64,000 bases of DNA from contig JASJDC010000007.1 of the NCBI GenBank assembly GCA_030065235.1, positions 124,001 to 188,000 of the forward strand. The letters are read 5' to 3'. Positions 35,116-42,094 of this stretch are shown piece by piece (within the stretch, counting starts at the first letter, position 1; each line of letters opens with the position of its first letter). Position numbers and translations under genes: made by a program. Source of the stretch: Alphaproteobacteria bacterium (GTDB lineage Bacteria > Pseudomonadota > Alphaproteobacteria > UBA8366 > Aestuariispiraceae). Below the pieces are notes generated by a model that saw nothing but the letters and a program-made list of their open reading frames with translations, did not search any database and had not been told where the DNA came from.

Positions 35116-36320
35116 AGGGCGCTCGGATTTCACGGCGGGGACTGTTGGCCGGCGCCGGGGCGGTCGGTCTGATCGGCGCCGCTGGGACCAGCCGGCTGAG
35201 CTTGGCCGCCGCGCCGACCGACAAGCGGTTGGTGGTCCTTGATCTCCAGGGCGGCTGGGACGGTATGGGCATGATCGCGCCCTATGGCGATGACGCTTAC
35301 GCCCAGGCGCGCGGAGAATTGGCGCTGCGCACGCCCAATCAAGTGAATGGCGTTGTCGATCTGAACGGGTTCTATGGTCTTCATCCAGCGGCGGAAGCGT
35401 TGCTGCCTTTTTGGAACGACGGCCAGTTGGCGCTGCTTCCGGCTGTCGGGGTCGGGACCAATCAGACCGATCACACGACAGCGCGGGCTTGGTTCGAAAC
35501 CGCCGGAAGCGGTGAACCGGGGGCGTCCGGTTGGCTCGGCCGGGCGCTGAACGCGATGGAGGCGGCGGACACAGCGGTGATGGCGGTCGGCGCAGAGGGC
35601 GGACTGCTCGCCGGGGCATCGGCCCAGCGGATCGGGCGCGCCGGCGATCCGGTGTCCGCGCTGGCCGCTTTCGAGCAACGGGTCGCGTTGCTCTATGCCG
35701 AGACGCCGCTCTTGGCCGCCGCCTTCGAGGAGGCTGTGGCGGCGCGGAACACGCGATTGAACCGTCTGGCGAACGACGACCGCGACTCCGATGCGGGCGC
35801 CGCGATCCTCGGCGACGCGCCCTGGCTGGCGGAACAGGCGGCCCAGGCGCTGTCTGAGAGTGAGGCGCACCGTGTCGCGGTGATCGCGCTCGGCGGCTGG
35901 GACAGTCATCAGGATCAGGGCGCTCTGGTCGGTCCGTTGCCGCGCCGGCTCGCGGCGCTGGCGCAGGCGATCGCGCTTCTGGCCGAGGCGTTGGCGCCCG
36001 TCTGGGACAAGACCGTGATCCTGATCGCCAGCGAGATGGGGCGCGCCGTCGCTCCGAATGCTCTTGCTGGAACCGACAACGGCGTCGGCGGCATGGCCCT
36101 CATGGTCGGCGGCGCGGTGTCCGGCGGGGTCTACGGCGCCTGGCCCGGGCTCGCGCCGAACGCCCGGCTCGACGGACGTTTCCTGGCGCCGAGAAACAGT
36201 CTTTGGTCGGCGGTGTCGGCCATTCTTCAGGATCATCTCGGGCTCTCGCCGCGAATTGTCGCAAATTCGATCCTGCCTAACTTCGGAGACACGCAAAGGC
36301 TCGAGGATGTGATCGCCTGA
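35112..36320 (+). CDS. DUF1501 family Tat-exported protein
   Basis: The product is 402 aa. The ATG overlaps the DUF1800 stop (ATGA). The N-terminus KGARISRRGLLAGAGAVGLIGAAG has a twin-arginine motif (SRRGLL) and a hydrophobic stretch, so export folded to the periplasm is likely. DUF1501 is related to alkaline phosphatase/sulfatase folds. Visible blocks are LVVLDLQGGWDGM, ALLPAVGVGTNQTDHTTARAWFE, VIALGGWDSHQDQG and VILIASEMGRAVAPN, matching the family (with GGWDSH as the diagnostic). It forms a two-gene operon with DUF1800. The role is unknown; related pairs are linked to polymer or cell-envelope processes only by annotation. Confidence 0.9.
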   Translation: MKGARISRRGLLAGAGAVGLIGAAGTSRLSLAAAPTDKRLVVLDLQGGWDGMGMIAPYGDDAYAQARGELALRTPNQVNGVVDLNGFYGLHPAAEALLPFWNDGQLALLPAVGVGTNQTDHTTARAWFETAGSGEPGASGWLGRALNAMEAADTAVMAVGAEGGLLAGASAQRIGRAGDPVSALAAFEQRVALLYAETPLLAAAFEEAVAARNTRLNRLANDDRDSDAGAAILGDAPWLAEQAAQALSESEAHRVAVIALGGWDSHQDQGALVGPLPRRLAALAQAIALLAEALAPVWDKTVILIASEMGRAVAPNALAGTDNGVGGMALMVGGAVSGGVYGAWPGLAPNARLDGRFLAPRNSLWSAVSAILQDHLGLSPRIVANSILPNFGDTQRLEDVIA

Positions 36321-36363
36321 GACGGTTGGCCGCTTCCCAAGCCCTTTGAAGCCTGCTAGCGTC

Positions 36364-36379
36364 GTCACTTGAGAGTGAC
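36364..36379. promoter_or_regulatory. 16-bp inverted repeat, candidate TetR operator
   Basis: GTCACT-TGAG-AGTGAC is perfectly symmetrical and lies about 50 bases before the TetR start, in the short gap after DUF1501. The position and symmetry suit autoregulation by the downstream TetR protein. Confidence 0.45.
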
Positions 36380-36427
36380 AAGACGGCGCTCAGGCCGCGA
36401 CAGCGCTCTCGCACAGGGAGGACGTGC

Positions 36428-37030
36428 ATGGGGTCTCGAGACAAGGAAGGCACCAAACGGCGGCTGATCGAAGCCGCCGGCCTGGTTATGGCGCGCGACG
36501 GGTTCGCGAAGCTTGGCGTGAACACGGTGGCGCGCGAGGCGGGCGTCGATAAGGTCCTGATCTACCGCTATTTCGGCGGCCTCGAGGGATTGATCGAGAC
36601 CTATGCGGAAGAAGGCGATTTCTGGCCGACGGTCGAGGAGCTGATCAAGGAGCCTGAAGCGATCTATCGCGCCCGTCCGGCCGCCGAGCAAATGACCCGC
36701 GTCTTCCGCAATCTGGTCGCCAGCCTGCGCGAACGGCCTGTCACGCTGGAAATCTTGGCTTGGGAGATGACCGAGCATAACGACCTGACCCGGCGTCTGG
36801 ACACTGTCCGAGAGAACCTGGCCCGCGAATTCACCCGCCGGTTCGGGAACGCCGGCGCGCCGGGCGTCGACTTGATGGCTTTTTCCGCAATCCTGGCCGG
36901 CGCCGTCAACTATCTGACCGCGCGCTCACGGCATATCGGCGCCTTCAACGGCATGGATATCGAGAGCGATCAGGGTTGGAAACGCCTTGACGACACGCTG
37001 GAGCTAATCTGCAAGCGCGTCCTCGGCTAG
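36428..37030 (+). CDS. TetR-family transcriptional regulator
   Basis: The product is 200 aa. The ATG follows GGGAGGAC. The HTH is at residues 6-55: GTKRRLIEAAGLVMARDGFAKLGVNTVAREAGVDKVLIYRYFGGLEGL, matching TetR helix 1 to 4. The C-terminal ligand domain is all helical and diverged. A perfect inverted repeat precedes it. The genes around it (DUF1501 before, glyoxalase I 95 bases after, same strand) are candidate targets, but nothing in the sequence decides which. The ligand is unknown. Confidence 0.92.
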   Translation: MGSRDKEGTKRRLIEAAGLVMARDGFAKLGVNTVAREAGVDKVLIYRYFGGLEGLIETYAEEGDFWPTVEELIKEPEAIYRARPAAEQMTRVFRNLVASLRERPVTLEILAWEMTEHNDLTRRLDTVRENLAREFTRRFGNAGAPGVDLMAFSAILAGAVNYLTARSRHIGAFNGMDIESDQGWKRLDDTLELICKRVLG

Positions 37031-37125
37031 GCGGGGCGTCTGGCGCGTGTCTTTCATTTCGAAGACCGCACCCCTATCTTCCGAACAAATTAAATTCGAC
37101 GAAGCAACGGTGGGAGGCCCCCTCT

Positions 37126-37572
37126 ATGGGCATGCAATATCTGCACACGATGGTGCGCGTGAAGGACTTGGATGAGTCGCTCGATTTCTATGTCAACAAG
37201 ATGGGCATGGTCGAGATCAGCCGGAAAGACAGCGAGGGCGGACGATTCACCCTGGTCTTCCTGGCCGGCAGCGACGATGTCGACGCCGCGAAACAGAACC
37301 GCGCCCCGATGATCGAGCTGACCTACAATTGGGACCCGGAGGACTATACCGGGGGTCGGAATTTCGGGCATTTGGCCTATCTGGTCGATGATGTCTACGA
37401 GACCTGCCAGAAGCTCATGGATGCGGGCGTCACCATCAACCGGCCGCCGCGCGACGGCCATATGGCTTTCGTCCGGTCGCCGGACGGGATCTCGTTCGAA
37501 CTTCTGCAGCGCGGTGACGCGAAAGCGCCGGCGGAGCCTTGGGCCAGCATGCCGAACACCGGAAGCTGGTAG
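37126..37572 (+). CDS. gloA: Lactoylglutathione lyase (glyoxalase I)
   Basis: The product is 148 aa, the usual size of the two-module VOC-fold glyoxalase I. It isomerises the hemithioacetal of methylglyoxal and glutathione. The four metal ligands are in place: His7, Glu64, His82 and Glu125, in LHTMVRVKDL, IELTYNWDP, FGHLAYLVDD and SFELLQ. ELTYNW is characteristic of GloA itself rather than other VOC proteins. The start Met is at 37126 with GGGAGG upstream. It converges on the DoeB-like gene (21 bases apart). Confidence 0.95.
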   Translation: MGMQYLHTMVRVKDLDESLDFYVNKMGMVEISRKDSEGGRFTLVFLAGSDDVDAAKQNRAPMIELTYNWDPEDYTGGRNFGHLAYLVDDVYETCQKLMDAGVTINRPPRDGHMAFVRSPDGISFELLQRGDAKAPAEPWASMPNTGSW

Positions 37573-37593
37573 AACCGTGCTAAAGGCTGGCCG

Positions 37594-38577
37594 TTACAGT
37601 CGGCCGATGTGAAACAGGCAGTCTCCGCGAATGACGCGGGCCGGAACCCGTTTCGCCAGGACGACGCCGTCATGCGCCGCGTGCGCTTCGACCGGTTCCG
37701 CGCCCGGCGTCTCCGGCTCGTGGATCAAGGCCAACATCTGGCCGGCCGAGACCGCCTGTCCGGGTCCAACGAGCGGTTCGAACAGGCCCTGCATGTCCGC
37801 ATAGACCAACGCCTCGCGCCGGAAACGGGTTGTCTTCACAGCGCTCGGCGGCGGCGCGGATTTCAGAAGCCCGATCCGATTAAGGCAGCGTATGAGCCCG
37901 TCCTTGGCCATCTTCAGGAAAGCGCTGTCGATCATTCCGGCGCCGCCCAACTCCGCCGTCACGCCGCATACGTCCTGGCGCTGCGCCGCGGAGGAGGAAT
38001 AGGCGCCTTTCAAATCGCGCGGGTAGAGCAGCGCGTTCGGCAGCCCGAAATCCTGAATAATGGCCTCCTTCAGCGCCTTGTTCGGGTCGTCCGCAAAGCG
38101 CGAGAGGATTAGCGTCGGTTCGTACAGCAAAGACGATCCGCCGGAATGCAAATCGAACAGGAAGTCCGCTTCCGTCAGAAGCGTATTTTCGATATAGTCC
38201 GCGATCGCAGCGGTCGGACCGCCGCCGGGGTCGCCCGGGAAGCTGCGGTTCAGATTGCCTTCATCGATCGGCGAGGTTCTAAGCCCGGCCTGCGCTGCGG
38301 GGAAATTCGCCATCGGCAGGATGACCAGGCGGCCGCTAACGTCGTCGGGCGTCAACTCGCGGATCAGCGTCGATAGCAGCGCCTGCCCCTCATACTCATC
38401 GCCATGATTCCCCGCCATCAAGAGGACGGTCGGACCCGCGCCGGCCGCAATAACGGCGATCGGGATCGGGATGAAGCCATAGGCCGAGCGATGGACAGAG
38501 TGGGCCAGACGCAGATAGCCCAGATGTTTCCCGTCTGCGCGCAGATTGATGTCGGGTCGGATCGGCGATCGGGCCAC
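37594..38577 (-). CDS. Succinylglutamate desuccinylase/aspartoacylase family deacylase (DoeB-like)
   Basis: The product is 327 aa of the M14-like zinc amidohydrolase family. Zinc and catalytic motifs are GNHGDEYEGQ (His, Glu), LNRSFPG (Arg-Asn pattern in NLNRSFPGDP), and FDLHSGG (His). The C-terminal 70 residues form a barrel-like domain (GLFEPLVGPGQAVSAGQML). Length and C-terminal domain resemble DoeB, which deacetylates N-acetyl-diaminobutyrate in ectoine breakdown, but DoeA or other doe genes are not seen, so the acyl-amino-acid substrate is open. It follows the MttB-like gene by 66 bases on the same strand. Together they may form one transcript from 41.8 kb downwards. Confidence 0.85.
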   Translation of the reverse strand: MARSPIRPDINLRADGKHLGYLRLAHSVHRSAYGFIPIPIAVIAAGAGPTVLLMAGNHGDEYEGQALLSTLIRELTPDDVSGRLVILPMANFPAAQAGLRTSPIDEGNLNRSFPGDPGGGPTAAIADYIENTLLTEADFLFDLHSGGSSLLYEPTLILSRFADDPNKALKEAIIQDFGLPNALLYPRDLKGAYSSSAAQRQDVCGVTAELGGAGMIDSAFLKMAKDGLIRCLNRIGLLKSAPPPSAVKTTRFRREALVYADMQGLFEPLVGPGQAVSAGQMLALIHEPETPGAEPVEAHAAHDGVVLAKRVPARVIRGDCLFHIGRL

Positions 38578-38643
38578 GGCGGTCTCTCTTATGCTGCGAC
38601 CCTCAATCTGGCCGGGTCCGGGCCTAATGCCGGGGCTCAGGCG

Positions 38644-40239
38644 CTAGACATTGCTGTCAGGCGTCGCCGCCTTGCGCTGCGCGACGAAATCGCGAACCGC
38701 TTCATCGACCTCGACAGGAATAGCAGGCGCCTCATAACTGGCCAACAGGTTGGCGACGGACTCGGCCGCGCGCGCGGAGATATCCTTCGCGCCGTCCGCC
38801 TGCCATTGCTCGAAGGAATTATTGTCGGCCAGGGGCGACCGGTAGAACGCGTCTTCGAAATTCGCCTGGGTATGGGCGCAGCCGAGGAAATGCGCGCCGG
38901 GCCCGACCTCGCGCAAGGCGTCCAATCCTTGGCCGTTCTCGCTCAGGTCCGGCCCTTCGAGCAGGCGCGCGATCATCGCGCATTGATCGGCGTCCATTAC
39001 GAACTTCTCGTAGCCCATCGCGAGCCCGCCTTCGAGCCAACCCGCCGCGTGCAGCATGAAATTCACCCCGGCCAGAGCGGCGTTCTGCAATGTGTTCGCA
39101 GCTTCGTAAGCGGCTTGCGCGTCAGGGACCTTTGAGGCGCACAGGCCGCCGCCCGACCGGAAGGGCACGCCAAGGCGGCGCGCCAGCTGCGCCGCGCCAT
39201 AGAGCACCAGGGTCGGCTCTGGCGTGCCGAAGGTTGGGGCCCCGGACTGCATTGAGATTGAGGACGCGAACGTGCCGAAAACGACCGGCGCGCCAGGCCG
39301 GACCAATTGGGTCAGGGCGACGCCGCTCATCGCTTCGGCCAGGATCTGCGCCAGGGTGCCGGCGACCGTGACCGGGCTCATGGCGCCGGCCAGGATGAAG
39401 GGGGAGATTACGGTCGCTTGATTGTTCCGCGCATAGACTTTCAACGCGCCGAGCATCGTATCGTCCCAGACCATCGGCGAATTGGCGTTGATCAGATTGA
39501 TCACCACGCAGTTCTGATCGACGAAATCGGCGCCGAAGACCCGCTTGCAGATCTCGACCGTGTCTTCCGCACGCTCCGGCGCGGTGACCGATCCCATGAA
39601 GGGTTTGTCGCTGTAGCGGATATGGCTGTACACCATGTCCAGATGCCGTTTGTTCACCGGCAGATCGACCGGCTCGCATAGCGTGCCGCCGGAATGATGC
39701 AAGCCCGGCGACAGATAGGCGAGCTTCACGAAATTCCGGAAATCCTCGATCGTGGCGTAGCGGCGGCCTTCCGCTTGCGAGCGGATGAAGGGCGGGCCAT
39801 AGGCCGGGACCATCACGCAATGCGGTCCGCCGATTTCGACGCTGCGCGCCGGATTGCGGGCGTATTGCGTGAACTGTTTCGGCGCCGAGTTTTGGATGAT
39901 TTCGCGCAACATGCCTTTTTCGAACCGCACGCGTTGCCCATCGATTTTGGCGCCGGCGGCGCGCCAGATATCCAGCGTCTCGGGATCGTCGCGGAATTCG
40001 ATGCCGATATCCGCCAGGACGGTCTCCGCGTTGGCCTCTATAGTCGCGAGTTGTTCTTCGTCGAAAGGGTCGAAGGTCGGAATCTTGCGGGTGATAAAGG
40101 CGGCTGAAGCGCCGCCTTGTTGGGCGCGGGTCGCCTGCCGCGCGGCCCGTCCGCCGCCGCGACGTCCGCGCCGGCCTGCGGACGTCTCCGCAGCGCTTGC
40201 GGCCGAGGTCTCGGGGCTTGGAGTTGATGCTGGGGTCAT
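38644..40239 (-). CDS. Trimethylamine methyltransferase (MttB-like) family protein
   Basis: The product is 531 aa from the ATG at 40239 (GGAG six bases upstream; a TTG 12 bases earlier is in frame but less likely). It belongs to the MttB family of corrinoid-dependent methyltransferases, TIM-barrel enzymes that demethylate quaternary amines such as glycine betaine or trimethylamine. After a low-complexity Ala/Ser/Arg/Gly N-terminus, the barrel begins near FDPFDEEQLATIEANAETVLADIGIEF. There is no in-frame amber codon, so it is a non-pyrrolysine type, as in MtgB. No corrinoid protein or activase is in the window. Its neighbours (deacylase, DMT exporter) and the FAD-GcvT genes support a role in N-methyl compound turnover, still inference. 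Confidence 0.87.
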   Translation of the reverse strand: MTPASTPSPETSAASAAETSAGRRGRRGGGRAARQATRAQQGGASAAFITRKIPTFDPFDEEQLATIEANAETVLADIGIEFRDDPETLDIWRAAGAKIDGQRVRFEKGMLREIIQNSAPKQFTQYARNPARSVEIGGPHCVMVPAYGPPFIRSQAEGRRYATIEDFRNFVKLAYLSPGLHHSGGTLCEPVDLPVNKRHLDMVYSHIRYSDKPFMGSVTAPERAEDTVEICKRVFGADFVDQNCVVINLINANSPMVWDDTMLGALKVYARNNQATVISPFILAGAMSPVTVAGTLAQILAEAMSGVALTQLVRPGAPVVFGTFASSISMQSGAPTFGTPEPTLVLYGAAQLARRLGVPFRSGGGLCASKVPDAQAAYEAANTLQNAALAGVNFMLHAAGWLEGGLAMGYEKFVMDADQCAMIARLLEGPDLSENGQGLDALREVGPGAHFLGCAHTQANFEDAFYRSPLADNNSFEQWQADGAKDISARAAESVANLLASYEAPAIPVEVDEAVRDFVAQRKAATPDSNV

Positions 40240-40366
40240 AAAAGTCTCCAATCGCCTTGCCCCAACGGGACGCGGCCCACAGAAACCAAGACAATCAGAG
40301 GCCGCGGTTGGGGACCTGCGGATTCGCGACCCGGAACCGGCCTTGCCGCGTCACCGGCGCAGGGCC

Positions 40367-41266
40367 TCAGGCGCGCTTGGCCGTCACCACCGCGTAAATT
40401 GCGCCGGCCACCAACGCCAGTGCGCCAAATTCCGGCCAGCCGGGCTCCTCGTCCAGCAGCAGCATGCCGGAGAAGACGCCGATCACCGGGATGAACAGCG
40501 TCGAAACGCTCGAGATGACTACCGGCACTAGGGTCGCGATTCGATTGAAGGCGTAGAAGCAGAACACGCCGGCGATGGTGCAATTATAGAGCAGCGCCAG
40601 CCAGGGCCCCAAACTCGCGCGGCTCAGGTCCCAACTGGCGAAGAAAAGCGACAGGATTATGATTGGGATAACGCCGATGGCTTGCATCCAGGCCGACAAG
40701 GTCGTTGTCGACAGGCTGAAACCGTAGTGCCGGATATAGACCGTGCCGCAGCCCCAGAGAAACGCCGCCAGGATGCAGCTCGCCGTGCCGATCGGGCTCG
40801 CGCCGATGACCCTGAAATCCTCCACCAACAGCAGCAGCATGGCGCATAGGCCCAGCGCCAACCCGACGATCTGGCGCAGAGTGAGGCCCGCCTTGGCGAC
40901 CAGGACCGATAGGGCGGTGGCCCAGACCGGCATCGTATAGCCCAGAATCGCCGCGCGCCCAGACTCCATCTCGCCGATGCCGTAAAGGATAAAGACATTC
41001 CAGCCGGTAATTCCCATCAGGCCGGCGGGAACCAATCCGCGCCAATCCCGCATGGTCGGGCTCAACCTCTGACCAGCGGCGCGGGCCAGCAGAAAGAAGC
41101 CGAACGCTGAGACCGCGACATTGATCGCGCGGAAAGTGAGGACATCGAAGCCAGCCAACCCGACCTTCATAATTGGCCAGTTCAAGCCCCAGAACAGGGT
41201 CAGGAGCGGCAGCAGGATCACCACCTCGCGCGGCAGAACGCCCCAGCCGCCGGGCTCGCGAGTCAT
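40367..41266 (-). CDS. DMT superfamily (EamA) transporter
   Basis: The product is 299 aa with about ten hydrophobic helices arranged as two EamA repeats. The first begins at VILLPLLTLFWGLNWPIMKVGL and the second at GTASCILAAFLWGCGTVYIRHYG. The pattern FWGLNWPxxK is characteristic. These inner-membrane carriers usually export amino acids or metabolites. It lies 7 bases after the PAS gene stop and about 125 bases before the MttB-like start, on the same strand, so the PAS-EamA-MttB-deacylase set may be one operon. The substrate cannot be told. Confidence 0.9.
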   Translation of the reverse strand: MTREPGGWGVLPREVVILLPLLTLFWGLNWPIMKVGLAGFDVLTFRAINVAVSAFGFFLLARAAGQRLSPTMRDWRGLVPAGLMGITGWNVFILYGIGEMESGRAAILGYTMPVWATALSVLVAKAGLTLRQIVGLALGLCAMLLLLVEDFRVIGASPIGTASCILAAFLWGCGTVYIRHYGFSLSTTTLSAWMQAIGVIPIIILSLFFASWDLSRASLGPWLALLYNCTIAGVFCFYAFNRIATLVPVVISSVSTLFIPVIGVFSGMLLLDEEPGWPEFGALALVAGAIYAVVTAKRA

Positions 41267-41273
41267 CTGTGGG

Positions 41274-41792
41274 TCACTCGGGACGGCGCCACGGGCCTGG
41301 GATGTTGGCGACGAGGAAACGGATGACTTCCTTCCGGTCGGCGTCGAAGAGCGGCAAGATCAGCCGTGTCCAAGACGCCACGGTCACAGCGGGCGGCGCG
41401 ACATGCTGCGAATGGAGCGGCTGCTGCGCGACCCAGGCCAGTCGGTAGCAGGCGTTGAAGAAGATGGCGATTTCCGGACTGGTCGGCACTTCCCAGGTGC
41501 TCTTGCCCGTCAGGTCGAAACCCGCCCGCTCCGCGATCCCAGCGCCGTAATAGCGGTAACGGTAGCTCCACCCTTCCTCTTCGATATCCAGCAGCATCAG
41601 ATAGCGGGCGGCGTCGCTGAAATCGATCAGATTGAAGTCCGAGGCGAGCGGCCGCCCCTCTGCATCCAGCGTCCGCCACTGACCATAGACCGAGATCACT
41701 GTCTCATCGACCAGCAACTCATAGACCGGGTTGAGCACGACACGCGGCGGCGACGCCAGAGCCTCCGGCAGCATGTCCGACAATTCTGTCAT
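41274..41792 (-). CDS. PAS-domain protein (PAS_5 type)
   Basis: The product is 172 aa from the ATG at 41792. The open frame extends upstream, and a GTG at 41852 would add 20 plausible residues, so the start is uncertain. The bulk is one PAS domain of the short alphaproteobacterial type: RPLASDFNLIDFSDAARYLMLLDIEEEGWSYRYRYYGAGIAERAGFDLTG, in parts, then WTRLILPLFDADRKEVIRFLVAN. There is no output domain, so it works by binding a ligand or partner. It is divergent from the FAD-GcvT gene at 42095 and 7 bases upstream of the exporter. Confidence 0.78.
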   Translation of the reverse strand: MTELSDMLPEALASPPRVVLNPVYELLVDETVISVYGQWRTLDAEGRPLASDFNLIDFSDAARYLMLLDIEEEGWSYRYRYYGAGIAERAGFDLTGKSTWEVPTSPEIAIFFNACYRLAWVAQQPLHSQHVAPPAVTVASWTRLILPLFDADRKEVIRFLVANIPGPWRRPE

Positions 41793-42094
41793 GTGGCCGC
41801 CTTCGATCAGTTCGACGGCGGCCTCGATCTCGCATCTTGTCGCGTCGTCCACGGGGCGGGTCTGTTGTCCTTCGTCACTCTCGGGCCGGCCGCGCGGTCC
41901 ATCGGGCCCGTTTCGGGCGGCGCGTTTGCGCCGGCTTTCGGTCGTTGTGGGAAAAGCCGCCGCGGCCGAATTGCCGGAAAAGGAAGTCGTTGCCGCGCCG
42001 TCGTTTAGCAGCCGCAAACGACGCGCGCTGACCGGGAGTATAGACGCCGGCTCTTTTGGCTCAAGGGGGCCAGCGGGAAATGGGGAAGACGCAT
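41793..42094. other. Divergent intergenic region (PAS gene / FAD-GcvT gene)
   Basis: These 302 bases separate the two divergent starts. Both frames run open through part of it (one on each strand), but only the GTG extension of the PAS gene looks possibly coding. The region must contain both promoters. I see no riboswitch-like structure and no clear operator. Confidence 0.4.

Noticed and set aside
38644-40239. Pyrrolysine-type trimethylamine methyltransferase
   Set aside because: The coding frame has no internal TAG read-through; the protein reads continuously through the relevant region.
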